Shown one piece after another: positions 1 to 11,442 of a stretch of DNA of 64,000 bases. Every line of letters starts with the position of its first letter. The stretch's first letter is position 1. The stretch is from Silene conica. Its lineage: Eukaryota > Streptophyta > Magnoliopsida > Caryophyllales > Caryophyllaceae. The notes beneath the pieces are model-generated. The model saw only the letters and a list, made by a program, of their open reading frames with translations. It was not told the DNA's origin and did not search any database. The DNA lies in contig CM055316.2 of NCBI GenBank assembly GCA_029255685.2, positions 69,703,237 through 69,767,236 of the forward strand. Direction: 5' to 3'. The position numbers and the translations under genes were made by a program.

Positions 1-2275
1 AGAACAATTATGTGGTATTCATATGTATTGTTAAAATTGTGTTTACCAGAGAAGAGTCTTGCCAAGTAGTAGAATGAAATTTAACTGGTAAGCTTTTGGC
101 ATGATATAGCAATCTAATTGATATACGTACGTAGCTATGATTATGTTGAACAATGTGATTCTTGTTGATGTTTTCCGTATATAAATGGTACATCTTTGTC
201 TAGATCCCTGCGACAACAGTCCCTATATATTCTCCAAGTTTACTGTTATGCCATAATATGAATTGCATATTGCTATGTCCCAAATCTGCTCACAATATAT
301 TGAATTATTAATTAATTGACATGTAATTGATGGAAGTACTAGTCTTGAGAATTCTTTTATCTATTTATTATTTTTTTTTTTATTTATTATCGATCAAACT
401 CTCATAGTACATGAACTACAAGAACAATGTTTTAGTAAAGAAAAGTCAGAATGTATCTGTGTAGCCTGGTTGCGATCTCTATCTTGTAAAATTGTCTTTT
501 GACTCGTACTTATAAGTTGTCACAAATTATTACCTCAATGTTTCAAAAGTTTCAACATGTTTTCAAAGTGATGATTATCCATGGTAATGCTTGATGTTTT
601 GGGAATCATAGTGATCGTTTGCGGCATGGCAAATTCTGTAGCTACATGTTGATGAAAACTTGCCCGAATGTTTAATTGTTGCGCAGTGTATAAAACCCTT
701 ACGTGATGTTTTAATAGTTTCATGATAAAGGATGTAATGCGAGTGGACGGGAAATGTACCTACGTGATGTTGTTAACTTGTCGATATCTGAGAATGTTAA
801 ACGGTCTTGTAAGTCTATGATTTGTGTATATTTTGTGAAACATGTCAATGCTCCATGTTTAATTACGTTCATTAAATTTTGCTCTATGTCTTTTCCTAAA
901 ATATGATTTTGCTTCTATGTTATGATTATGAGCATGAAACGTTTTAATTTGTCAATTATGAACTATGAGCTTCTTGATTGTTTATATCGTGGTAACTCCC
1001 TTAGCTCTGTGTTAAAATTTTAAGGGTATGTAAGTGTAGCTACTCTGACTTTGTTTTACTGTGTAACACGGTTCTACCGATCCTAATACTCTTATTATTG
1101 ACGGAGGGTATATGTTTTCATGATAATTGATATGAGTTTCTTACGAGTGCTTATTGGAGTTGAATATTAGTAATTGTTATTCTATTTTGCTAGTTAATAT
1201 TTTCTGTTCATAAGATAATTCTTTTGTTTGTGAGACGGCTTGAGTTGTGATCTGGGATGGGTAAACTTTTGGTAATTGATTATTTTGTGTTATGTATAAT
1301 AATTCTGTATTAGATTCGTCTGGTATGGTGTACAAGTTCTTGTTTCATGAACTGTGGAATTGTAAGTCTACATACAAACGTGTCAATGAAATTGGTTAAG
1401 ATACGTACTTTTGCATGTCAATTAGCTGATGGGATAGAGTTTGATGGGATAGAGTTGCTCGTGAGCTTAGAACAAAGACCATGATTGATTTTGTACTGAG
1501 ATTGAGTTTGCAGTTCAGTGTCTTATCGAGTTGTCGCATTCTTTGACCTTGACTCGTGGGTGAGTAGCTTGGAGTTTTACTGTCTAAGCGTTGAGCAGTT
1601 CCTTTCATGGAACATTTGCCAGTATTGATATTGCAATCGAGATGAGAATTGATTACTGGCATTGAGATATGAGTTGTTAGGCCGTTGTGCCACGCTGTGT
1701 TTACGGTCAAGGGTGGCACTGGTTATTGAGTTATATTCTGAGTTGAAATCGATATTGAGATGGAATTATTGATTTGCGGTTTTATTCCGCCAGTTTCACT
1801 CACCCCTTGTCTCTGGTCTTAGTTTTCGACGATGATGAGGATACGATACTTGGTTACTTGGAGTAATATATTAAGAGATAGAGTAATGAGTAAGACGGAG
1901 TAAGGAGCTGGAAATTTTACAATGAGGTTGCGGGGACGTAACCATGTTTTAAGGAGGATAGGATTTTAAATCTCAATTCTTATGATATGGTTGATGTTAT
2001 GACATGGCTAATTGGTGTGTTGTAATTATTGGAATATACTTAATAATCTTAATTACTTCTGTTATTCTAATTATTTCTTCTATGCACTACATTGTGATTC
2101 GTTAAGTGTCATGCCCTGTGATTCGTTAAGTGTCATGCCCCTTTTGGCGATGTGTAAACTTTGGGGACAAAGTTTCTTAAGGGAGATGGAATGTAACATT
2201 TCACGCTTTGAAGTTTATATAAGTTCTACTTGTGTCCTTTTGTGCTAGTTTGGGTTTCTTTTCTTTACGGGCAGC
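1..2275 (+). mobile_element. 3' internal region of a Ty3/gypsy-type element, mostly non-coding
   Basis: No credible long reading frame is present on either strand. The stretch runs into a polypurine tract and LTR start at 2276-2330 and again at 2510-2564, so I read it as the 3' internal part of an LTR retrotransposon on the plus strand, with its left half outside the window. Decayed copies of the same terminal motif (GGGAC...TTTTAAGG) are visible near 1931-1960 and 2161-2190. A 22-bp unit is repeated back to back near 2095-2137. The missing pol suggests a decayed or non-autonomous copy. The assignment rests on the junction, not on protein homology. Confidence 0.55.
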
Positions 2276-2330
2276 GAACTTCGGGACGAAGTTCATTTTA
2301 AGGGGGGAAGACTGTAATACCCCGTATTTT
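2276..2330 (+). repeat. First copy of polypurine tract plus LTR start
   Basis: This 55-bp segment recurs at 2510-2564 with one mismatch. It contains the palindrome GAACTTC-GGGAC-GAAGTTC, the purine run AAGGGGGGAAG and the LTR-like start TGTAATACC. Read in frame the upstream part gives NFGTKFILRGEDC, which resembles the end of a gypsy polyprotein. After the shared 55 bp the two copies diverge. Confidence 0.75.
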
Positions 2331-3485
2331 CGTAGTTCGTAAAGATAAATTATTTTATAATTTATCGAGACGAGGTATAATAATATTTTATTCGATACGT
2401 ATGTGCTAATTGTTATAATATTTATTTTGGGTATGAGGTGTACGTGGGAGTATTGGACGTATGCGTGATATATGTTTGAGTATGAGTACGGCAATATAAG
2501 TTTAGGGTTGAACTTCGGGACGAAGTTCATTTTAAGGGGGGAAGACTGTAATACCTCGTATTTTATTATGATATTTATTGTTTAAATTAACGTATTGATC
2601 GTATTTGAAAATTTGTATTCGATAACTGATTTAGCGAATATATTATACCTCACCTTTTTGAGTAGGACTCGGGTTGTGATATTATAAGTTAACCCGAGAC
2701 TTAAATAGTATAAATTCGTCATTATGTTATGATCGTGTTATACTAATCCCTATCGTAAATGTATCGACTAAGCAAATATAATGTTACGTGTTATTTTTAT
2801 ACATCGCGTGGGGTTGGTTCGTAGTAATTAAGACGAAGATCGTATGGAAATGGGTCAAGTTCCACGTCCTTTTAACCGGCCTAGAAATTTATAAACCATG
2901 ACAAACATATCTCTTTTACGTTGTTCATTACCCCGACCCCCAACTTCAAAACCCTAAACCATTCTATCATCCTTTCATCAACCTGTGACGGCTGCGTGAG
3001 AACGGAAGAGGGAGGGAGTCACGGTGGTGGTCAAGGGCGGTGTCAGGGACACGTTACACTATCTCAGGCAAGGTCAAGGTGAGCCTCTCGATTCGTTTTC
3101 CGTTTCGATTTGTTTTCTTTTCTACGTTGTCATGGTAGGGTTGTCACCACGGTTGAGTCGCCGTGAGGGTGGGTTAGGGTTAGTCGCCGTGAGGGTGAGT
3201 GCAGGGGTTGTCGGTGGTGTCTAGGGGGTGTCGATGGCAGGTCTGTGGTTACGGTGGTGAGAGTGCAGGAGGTAGGTCTGTTTGCGTGGTCTGGTTCTTC
3301 GCGTCGGTGCTGGTCGGTGGTCTGGTGGTGTGTTGGCGGAGTGGCCGGTGTATGTGGGTGTCTGGGTTGGTGGTTGTCGGTGGTGGGGAAGGTGATAGGT
3401 GGCGGCTAAGGGTCTGTTTAGGGGGGGTCAGCTGGGTCGCGATGGGCAGTAGACGTAGGGGTTACAATTGTGGGTTTTACGTGTT

Positions 3486-3487
3486 AC

Positions 3488-3524
<37 letters not shown>

Positions 3525-3525
3525 T
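3486..3525 (+). repeat. (TTA)n microsatellite
   Basis: A pure TTA/ATT run of about 13 units inside the gypsy-type LTR, followed by impure TTA-rich DNA to about 3590. Confidence 0.9.
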
Positions 3526-4046
3526 TTGTGGGTGTTATTATTACTACTTATTATCTTTATTATTATTACTTATTATTGTTATCATTCTTAGTGTCGATGT
3601 CGTTACAACCGTGATTAGTGTTTAGTATTCGATAGTAATGCGTGTCACCATCACTTTTGGTTACGGTTTTATGTTAATCGAAGTATGAGTCGGGAAAGCT
3701 AACGAGTCATAATAATTTCTACTTTGGGAAAGTTTCTATTTTTGGAAACTTTCCATTTATAGAAAGTTCTATTTATGGTAAGTGTGGGTTGTTTATGGGT
3801 TCGGGAAGTTTATTAATTCGTTACGAATACGTGTTTAGGTAGCGGTTTTCGCGTGGAACTTTCCTAGCGAGCTTTGGATTTATCTGCGCTTCTGAAATTC
3901 GAGGTAGGGGAAATTACTACACGTATAATAATGATTATCTACTTGGTTGATTGATCTCAAACGTGATTATTTTACATTATCGTATGATTGGAATATTGTG
4001 TTATTTGTTTATATAATTCTGTGATACGATATGTGGTGATGAGAAA

Positions 4047-4203
4047 TGGGTGTTGTGATCGGTGCGGAGTTTATTTGGCGTTGGATCGCTGCGGAGTTTA
4101 TTTGGCGTTGGATCGGTGCGGAGTTAATGGCCTTGGGAGCGGTGCGGAGTTAATGGCCTTGGGAGCGGTGCGGAGTTATTGGCCTTGTGATCGGTGCGGA
4201 GAA
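4047..4203 (+). repeat. Tandem array of units about 28 bp long with GGTGCGGAGTT
   Basis: About six head-to-tail units share the core 'TCGGTGCGGAGTT' followed by TATTTGGCGTTG or AATGGCCTTGG. The array lies inside the LTR, just before the (TA)n run. Reading frames through it are by-products of the repeat. Confidence 0.85.
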
Positions 4204-4218
4204 GGGATGATTGAATTG

Positions 4219-4219
<1 letters not shown>

Positions 4220-4254
<35 letters not shown>
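4220..4254 (+). repeat. (TA)n microsatellite
   Basis: About 17 uninterrupted TA units within the LTR. Confidence 0.95.
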
Positions 4255-4257
<3 letters not shown>

Positions 4258-4629
4258 ATTGTTGGCTTATTTATTTTCCTCTACTCAACCTCGTGGTTGA
4301 CCCTGTGTATTCGTGATCACCTGTGATGAACCAATTTATTGGGGAGCAGATTGACAGGTGCTTGAGACTACGGGAGCTAAGGGAAGGGAGAGCTTGGATC
4401 CGGACCAGACTAGAGTCTAGATCACTATAGTCGTTTTGTCATGAGTTGTACCTTTTTGTTTTAGACAGTTTTGAAGACGGTTGTAAGAACTTGTTATTGA
4501 GTTTAACATTTAATAATAAAGTACTGTTATCTTTCCTTTGTACCTACTGCCTCGGGAAACCGAGATGGTAACACTCTTATTTATCTGGGGAGTCCTAGTA
4601 CAGGCCCTTAAATAAACGGGGGTGTTACA

Positions 4630-5138
4630 GTTAGGGGTATGGGATTTCATGTAGTCAAGTATGGGTCTAGCATTAGGGAAACATGACATTAATTAGCATT
4701 CTTTCAAATCACTAATTCACGCAATAAGCAAGGTGATTATCGTCAATTAGGGTCTCAAACTAGCGTTCTCTCGAACAACTAATTAAATTTCCGATCAATA
4801 CATTAACTCACTTTCGTGACGTCAACTTAACAATCATAGTCAAGTAACTAAACCAATTAAACCTCGGATTTCTCGTTGACATAATTAAGCACACTAATCG
4901 TCATTAGTATCACAAGACTAATAATGAACAATAATCAAACCAAACATTATTTAAACAATTAGCCAACATCCAAGACTCAAACTTTTCTACACTAATCCCA
5001 TCCCCTAACTATTAAACTACTCTAACATGAATAAATTAACACTAACTAAACTACCCACTAACCTTAACCATGAAATAAACATAAATAAAGCAACAAAGAT
5101 TAAAACTTTAATTAAAACAAGCATTAACTCTATGAAAA
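4630..5138 (-). mobile_element. Old Athila-like LTR, fragment 1 of 3
   Basis: This AT-rich non-coding stretch is cut on the left by the gypsy-type LTR ending at 4629 and on the right by the solo LTR at 5139. I join it to 6848-7397 and 11443-12205 because the two intervening elements each carry target duplications that close the gap cleanly. Together they would form about 1.8 kb of a 3' LTR in reverse orientation, left of the gag element at 12206-15970. The joining of this first fragment is inference. Confidence 0.5.
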
Positions 5139-6842
5139 TGATGCGCGCGATTAAGTCGTCGGTTCTCACGCATCAAACACATTTATAAAAAACCCAAATT
5201 AAGTAGTATAATAGGGTTATCGTTCGCGAAGACGGTGGGGATAGTTGTATAGTTATGTTTTAATTTAAGTAAGAGTCGGGGTAATAGGTTTGGTTTAGAA
5301 AGACTAATTAACTACTAAAGCAAGTAAATTGAAGTGAAATTGATGATTAAAGGAACTAGGGTGTCGGGGGTTACTAGGGTAGTCGATGTCAAGCAAGCAT
5401 AGGGGTAGGTGGTCTCATCTAAGTTAGGTCTAGGTCCGTCTCGTCTTTCGATTTGACTAACCTAAGGTCTAGTCCTATTCTAGCTTTCGATATAAACAAG
5501 GTCAACCTAACACATACACATGCCCATGAAAGTCCTAGACTATCGTCTAAGGCAAACAACCAAAAGAATCATGCCCAACCATCGTTGAGGCATTTCATCA
5601 AACATCTAGCATGCATATATTGAAAACCTAACAAAGTTGAAACCTAAACCCTAACCCTAAACAACATACATTAACATCAACTACCCAAGATCACCCCTTA
5701 CCCTAGTAAAGAGACTACTCACTCATGGTAAGGGAAAACATGTGAATAAGACATAAACAAAAACTAAACATCATGAACAAACAAAGGGTAAACAATTGAT
5801 TCAAAAGAAACCTAAATAAATGTAAAAACTAAGTAGAGATTAGAAGAATTATACCAATAATTATGGAAAAGGAAGTAGCTTGGATAACAAGTTGAAAGAT
5901 TCTTTCAAACCCTTCAAATTACAACCCAATAAAATCCTCTACAAATGCCCAAGAACAAGACTAAGTGGATTACTAAAGAAAGATTAATAAGGATTGAAAG
6001 ATTAAACAAGGATCTAAAGAGGATTAAAATATTTAAGAGTGTTTTTGTGTCTAAGTATCAACTAATGGAACTGAAAAACCCTAGAAAAGTGTGCAAAAGT
6101 AACGTAAAATAAAATGATACAAGTGCGGGTTTATATAGTGCGAGAAAATACGAAATATGACTCCCAGCCGGTCGACCGGCTGCCGGTCCGGGACCGGCTG
6201 AGAGTCCAAATAGGGACTTCTGAAAATTTCTTCTTTTTTTCTTCAATAACCCTTGATTCTCAGCCGACTGGCCGGCTGCCGGTCGGGCACCGGCTGGGAG
6301 GCCTTTTCGCCTAATCTGATTTTCTTCATTTCTTTTCTTGGCTACAGGTACCCTCAGCCGGTGGACCGGCTGCCGGTTGTCCACCGGCTGGGAGTCCTTT
6401 TTGAGTAATCTGCCCCAACATGCACAATTCTTCAAACTTCGAAAAAAAACTAAGTATGGGAATTGCATCCCAGCCGGCTGACCGGCTGCCGGTTGGCCAC
6501 CGGCTGGGAGCCTTTTCTCAAGGTTTTGAAAACTTCTTCGTTTTTTTCTCGAAAGTCAAGTCAACGCTCCCAGTCGGCCGACCGGCCGCCGGTTGGGGAC
6601 CGGCTGGGAGGGCCTGGGGATGGAATTTGCTAAACTCTTCAAAATTCTTCATAAATCGCTCTAAATCCGCCTCGATTTGTCTCGATTCATCGCCCCCGCC
6701 GTAATACCTACAAAAAGTGGATAGAATAGGAATATACGGGGCAACGGACGTAAAAACAACCAAAGACACGCAAATCGAGGTCGAATTGTGACCGAAAATA
6801 AAGAAAATGTAAAGAAAATGATGACCAAAATGGAGCTCATCA
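5139..6842 (-). mobile_element. Athila-like solo LTR (1704 bp) with GAAAA target duplication
   Basis: On the plus strand the element begins TGATGCGCGCG and ends GGAGCTCATCA. Perfect 5-bp target duplications GAAAA sit at 5134-5138 and 6843-6847. Near its start it shares 'CAAATTAAGTAGTATAAT' with the LTR at 18281, so the two are related. TGATGAG as the LTR start on the minus strand matches the end beside the gag element at 12205. No internal region is present, so it is a solo LTR left by LTR-LTR recombination. It carries five GC-rich palindromic repeats at 6165-6606. Confidence 0.85.
6165..6606. repeat. Five spaced 36-bp GC-rich palindromic repeats
   Basis: Copies lie at 6165-6200, 6261-6296, 6355-6390, 6471-6506 and 6571-6606. 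Each has the form CAGCCGGT...ACCGGCTGCCGGT...ACCGGCTG, so it can fold into nested hairpins. Spacing is 94 to 116 bp and the spacers are AT-rich and only loosely related. The repeats lie inside the solo LTR. Spacer length, variable repeats and the plant setting rule out a CRISPR array. Confidence 0.9.
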
Positions 6843-6847
6843 GAAAA

Positions 6848-7397
6848 CAATAAATGTAAAAAATAAGAACAAGTAAAGAAAAAGGGAAAAAATTTATACC
6901 ATAAGGAAGAAAATGCTTGGAATTGTATAGATCTAGAAGACGGATTACAAAAGCTTGAATCTTGTTACCTAATTAAATGAGTAATAAAAAGTAATTAAAA
7001 AATGAAAAATATGCTAAACTATTCTATTTGATACTCTACTGCCTACTACTTTTTCGTCTGCCTTTTTAAAAACAAAACAAAGCTCAGTTCCTGTCTACTT
7101 TCTCACGGTTCGCTTTATACAAATTCTAAAAAAAAGGAAAACTACTAAACTGCCCCTCACTTAAACAAGACAAGAGTGAATAAAGGCAAGGGCTACTTAG
7201 TCATTTCGTCTCTTCAATTCTTTTCTTCAAAAACCGTTTCCCTCTTCTTAATCTGATAAACCCATCTCCTCTTGTTAATCTGATAAACCCACCTCTTCTT
7301 CTTCTTTACTTCAAATTCCAACTCAAAATTTGCCCCAAATCAATTGTAAATTACGAATTGATGCGAATTCGATGATGATGCGCGGTGATGAACTGAG
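6848..7397 (-). mobile_element. Old Athila-like LTR, fragment 2 of 3
   Basis: Non-coding sequence between the solo LTR and the copia element. Its right end, GATGCGCGGTGATGAACTGAG, continues without a gap into 11443 once the copia insertion and one CTGAG copy are removed. A short direct repeat of 'TGTTAATCTGATAAACCCA' type lies at about 7245-7295. Confidence 0.5.
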
Positions 7398-7646
7398 TGT
7401 TAAGATTACCAAATCAGAAATTCAAAATTCAAAAGATTACTCAACAACAAATAAGGAAGGAATCAATCTTTGATTACCAAGTCAATATCCTACTTTGAAT
7501 AGCATTATACTCCATACGTTACTCCTACAATTATGGGATTTGCTCCTCTTTAATCTCCTCTAGTCTTATGTATTTTGTATATATACAACCCCTTGTAAAC
7601 TGTTACAATTATCCAATATATTCATATTATTCACATATACTTTATA
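7398..7646 (+). repeat. 5' LTR of the copia element (249 bp)
   Basis: Begins TGTTAAGATTACC just after the CTGAG duplication and ends CTTTATA immediately before the primer-binding site. The TG...TA ends are non-canonical at the 3' side. The start was fixed by searching left for the same 5-mer that follows the 3' LTR. Confidence 0.8.
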
Positions 7647-7656
7647 TGGTATCAGG
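7647..7656 (+). promoter_or_regulatory. Primer-binding site of the copia element
   Basis: TGGTATCAGG directly follows the 5' LTR. It resembles the TGGTATCAGAGC site, complementary to the 3' end of initiator tRNA-Met, used by many plant copia elements. Confidence 0.8.
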
Positions 7657-7711
7657 TTTCATATCGATCTTAATACTACTCACCCTTTCCGCTGCTACAT
7701 ACGATATATCC

Positions 7712-10700
7712 ATGGCTTCCACCAATAACCAAATTCCAAACACGGCTGAACCCACCAAACCTCTAATTTCCGTCTCATTTCCCACGTGTACCAAACTCAC
7801 CCCAAATAACTATCGCGCGTGGCATTTTCAGATCAGTCGCTTGTTTCATGGATACTGTCTATTCTCGTATCTCGACGGCACTACCACGGCCCCACCTCCG
7901 ACGACAACTCCAGCCGCCACCACCACAACTCCAAACCCTGACCCCATCCCCAACCCTGCTTATCAAACTTGGTTCCGTCAAGATCAACTTATCTTAGGTG
8001 CTCTTGCCGGTACCTTGGATGATGCGGTCGCTCCTGTCCTTCTTGATGCCGTCACCTCTCACCAAGCCTGGACTACCCTTGCCACAACCTACGCCAACCC
8101 ATCACGTGGCCACATACTTCAACTAAAAGATCGACTTCGTACCATAACCCACACCGGAAAAACCATATCTGAATACATGTTTGCCATTAAAACATGTACT
8201 ACTCAATTAGCCCAACTCGGCAAACCTATGGATGCCGAGGATATTACCGTACAAATTATCAATGGCCTTGACTACAATCTTTATAAACCCGTCATTGACG
8301 CTGTCCGTGCGCGTGACGTACCCATATCTTTTGAACTCTTTCATGAGAAATTAATCCATCATGAACTCACCATCAAAAACAACCCTCCAACAACCCAAAA
8401 CAATCTTTTCAGCCCATCTGCTCATGCTGCAAATACTAGGCCCAATAACCATTGGAATAATAACCAACGTCATTCATACAACAACAATCGAAACCAATCC
8501 AATCACCAACAAAGCCAAAACCGTGGCCCTGTCACGACAAGTCCATACCCGAATCCTTTTCGGGGACGCTGCCAGTATTGCCGTACCACCGGGCATGTCA
8601 TAAGTGACTGCCCGGATTTCAAACGCGACTACCCGAATGTCGTGTTCCCTCCACCGCCGACCCGACAACCACGACCCACGGCTAACACAGCCACTACCAC
8701 GGCTGCCCCCTCCTCCTCCTACCTCGTCGATAGTGGTGCCTCTCACCATATCACGAATGACCTTGCGACCCTCTCATTTCACACCCCTTATGATGGCCCC
8801 GATGACCTTGTTATAGGGGATGGTTCGTCCCTACCCATTTCTCACCTTGGTTCTTTTACTATTTCTCATAATGCTCATAATTTGTGTTTTAACAATGTTC
8901 TTCTCGTTCCTCAAATTTCACGCCCCCTCCTCTCTGTTTCTCAATTTTGTCTCGATAACCATGCTTACGCTGTTTTTTCCTCTACCTCTTTTTGTTTTAA
9001 GGAACTCACGACGGGGGAAACACTACTTGAAGGGCCATTCATAAACGGGTCGTACCATTGGAACCCGAACACCAACTCGCCTCAAGCACTTCTAGCAAAT
9101 AAGTCCTCAAGTCAATTATGGCACACTCGCTTGGGACATCCTTCCAATTCTGTTTTAAATTTATTCAGTTCTAAATTTAAATTTCGTATTTCTGAACTTA
9201 CGCACTGTAACTCTTGCTTAATAAACAAAAGTCACAAGCTACCGTTTTATCAAAACACACTCAAATCTACTGCTCCTTTTGACCTTGTGTATTCAGACGT
9301 ATGGACTTCACCCATTACGTCACCCGACTCATACAAATATTATGTTATATTCGTTGATCATTTCACCCATTATATATGGTTATATCCATTAAAAAATAAG
9401 TCCGACACATACCAAACATTCAACCGTTTTAAAGTTATTATTGAAAAATTTTTTAATAAACCTATTCGTCAATTTTATTCGGATAATGGTGGTGAATTTA
9501 TCAAATTAACACCAACCCTTCTTGATAATGGAGTAACTCACCTCACATCCCCTCCGCACACACCCGAGCATAACGGTTTTGCGGAGAGGCGACACCGTCA
9601 TATAGTCGAAACTGGGCTCACTCTTCTTACTCAAGCACAAATACCACCTACTTTTTGGCCTCATGCCTTTTCGACGGCAGTCTATCTTATAAATCGACTA
9701 CCCTCTCCTACAATAGCAAACAAATCACCTTATTCTATGCTCCTTGGCCAGGAACCAAATTACCAAAAGCTACGACCTTTTGGTTGTCTCTCATATCCGT
9801 GGCTAAAACCATATACAAATCACAAACTCGATCCCAAATCAACTCCGTGTGTCTTTGTCGGATACTCAACTACCCAAAGTGCTTACTTATGTCTTGACCC
9901 TACTACAAATAAACTATACACATCCCGACATGTACGATTCGTTGAAACTGTTTTCCCGTACCCCCAACTTGTCCGCAAACCTATCGAAAACAGCCCTGCC
10001 ATACAACAATGGTGCACTCTCACCATCCCTCTTACCACGCCCACAGCCTTGAACTCCCAACCAACCCCTGACCCTCTCTCGACACCCCCCAGCACACCTC
10101 CTGCCTCACCCACCAATTCGCTCTCCCTCACCAATACTCCCGTGTCCAGCCCTACCCCTTCCTCCTCCCCTCTTGATCAACCGTCATCCACAGCCTCCCC
10201 CACCTCGTCATCCCTATCTACCTCCACTACTCCACCACCACCTCCCCCCCCCACCCCCACCAGTCCCTACCCCACGTGTCTCCCAGCGCATTCCCAAACC
10301 CAACCCCAGGTACTATGACCCGAACAAATTCGCCAATGCCGCATCTCTTCCTCTCACTCATACAACCCCGAATACCACTAAACAAGCACTTCATCACCCT
10401 CAATGGCGCTTAGCCATGGAAGAAGAATATGCTGCCCTCACCCGTAACCATACTTGGTCCCTTGTCCCTCCTAACCAAGCCCCAAACATTGTTGGTTGCA
10501 AGTGGGTATATCGTATCAAGTACAATCCCGACGGTAGCCTGAAACAACATAAGGCTCGACTCGTCGCAAAAGGGTTTCATCAACGGCCGGGCATCGACTA
10601 TTCTGAAACTTTTAGTCCGGTTGTCAAGCCTGTCACAATTCGGTTTATACTAACTCTTGCTGTTACTAAACATTGGCACCTACATCAAATAGATATTAAC

Positions 10701-11293
10701 AATGCGTTTTTGCAGGGCGACCTTACTGAAACCGTATACATGGCCCAACCTGCAGGTTTCGAAGATACAACTAACCCATCGTTTGTTTGCAGGTTAAACA
10801 AAGCAATTTATGGCCTAAAGCAAGCCCCACGGGCATGGTATACTGCCCTAAAATCCTACCTTACTACAACTGGGTTTCGAAACTCTCTTTCGGATCCCTC
10901 TCTGTTTATTCTAAACACAACCGCTACAACCTTATTTGTCTTAGTCTACGTTGATGATATAATCGTAACCGGACCAAACAAAAACCACATTACAAACTTC
11001 ATCACCCAAATCTCTCACAAATTTTCACTCAAGGATCTTGGCCCGCTATCTTATTTTCTTGGTATCGAAGTTACACCCACAAAACATGGTCTACACCTTA
11101 ATCAAACCAAATATCTTTATGACCTACTAAGCAAATTTAATATGACGAACTCTAAACCAGCCACAACCCCAATGATACCACACCCCCCCCCTTAATTAAA
11201 GATACAACAGTCCCTGTCGAAAACGAAACTGACTACCGATCGATCGTGGGCAGCCTCCAATATCTCGCACTAACCCGACCCTACTTTGAATAG
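7712..11293 (+). pseudogene. Copia gag-pol polyprotein, two frameshifts and a deleted 3' end
   Basis: I start at the ATG at 7712 (MASTNNQIPN), because the earlier in-frame ATG at 7568 lies in the LTR. In order: a gag domain, a zinc knuckle CX2CX4HX4C at about residue 286, protease DSGAS at about 339, the WHTRLGHPS pre-integrase motif, and integrase with SDVW, SDNGGEF and NGFAERR supplying D, D and E. Reverse transcriptase follows, with KARLVAKG and YVDDI near 10948. The reading frame shifts in a C-run near 10240-10255 and shifts back in the C-run at 11183-11191. The last codons are LTRPYFE then stop, where LTR sequence begins. RNase H is missing. Both breaks are in homopolymers and could be mutations or sequencing errors. 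Confidence 0.9.
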
Positions 11294-11437
11294 CATTATA
11301 CTCCATACGTTACTCCTACAATTATGGGATTTGCTCCTCTTTAATCTTCTCTAGTCTTATGTATTTTGTATATATACAACCCCTTGTAAACTGTTACAAT
11401 TATCCAATATATTCATATTATTCACATATACTTTATA
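11280..11437 (+). repeat. Truncated 3' LTR of the copia element
   Basis: 158 bp identical to 7489-7646 except one C/T difference in the TTTAATCTYCTCTAG stretch. Its left edge is a deletion junction with pol, sharing a few bases (CCTACTTT) with the other LTR. CTGAG follows at 11438. Confidence 0.9.
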
Positions 11438-11442
11438 CTGAG

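Larger units (their letters stand above)
2547..4629 (+). mobile_element. 3' LTR of a Ty3/gypsy-type element
   Basis: The LTR begins TGTAATACCTCG directly after a polypurine tract and ends ...GGGGGTGTTACA at 4629, giving TG...CA ends and about 2083 bp. A competing start at 2313 would make it 2317 bp. It contains GGTGG-rich DNA at about 3000-3460, a (TTA)n run, tandem copies of a unit with 'GGTGCGGAGTT' and a (TA)n run. The left LTR and target duplication lie outside the window, so the insertion cannot be dated here. The right flank from 4630 is older Athila-like LTR sequence. Confidence 0.75.
7398..11437 (+). mobile_element. Ty1/copia retrotransposon with CTGAG target duplication
   Basis: Target duplications CTGAG lie at 7393-7397 and 11438-11442. 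The 5' LTR is 7398-7646 and the primer site follows it directly. Gag-pol covers 7712-11293. The 3' LTR survives only as its last 158 bp (11280-11437), which match 7489-7646 with a single mismatch, so the insertion is recent. A deletion joins pol, after the LTRP residues before RNase H, straight to the LTR. It therefore removed the end of pol, the polypurine tract and the first 91 bp of the 3' LTR. Two frameshifts also break the polyprotein, so the element is dead. Confidence 0.9.

Noticed and set aside
1396-1719. 107-residue minus frame
   Set aside because: No motif and no conservation clue within the retroelement remnant.
5640-5670. AAACCCTAA repeats as telomeric DNA
   Set aside because: Only about two or three imperfect units, inside an LTR.
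6165-6606. Regularly spaced palindromic repeats resembling a CRISPR array
   Set aside because: Repeats vary, spacing is uneven, spacers are related to one another, and they lie inside a plant LTR.
8474-8749. Antisense frame inside copia gag
   Set aside because: Shadow of the gag-pol frame.
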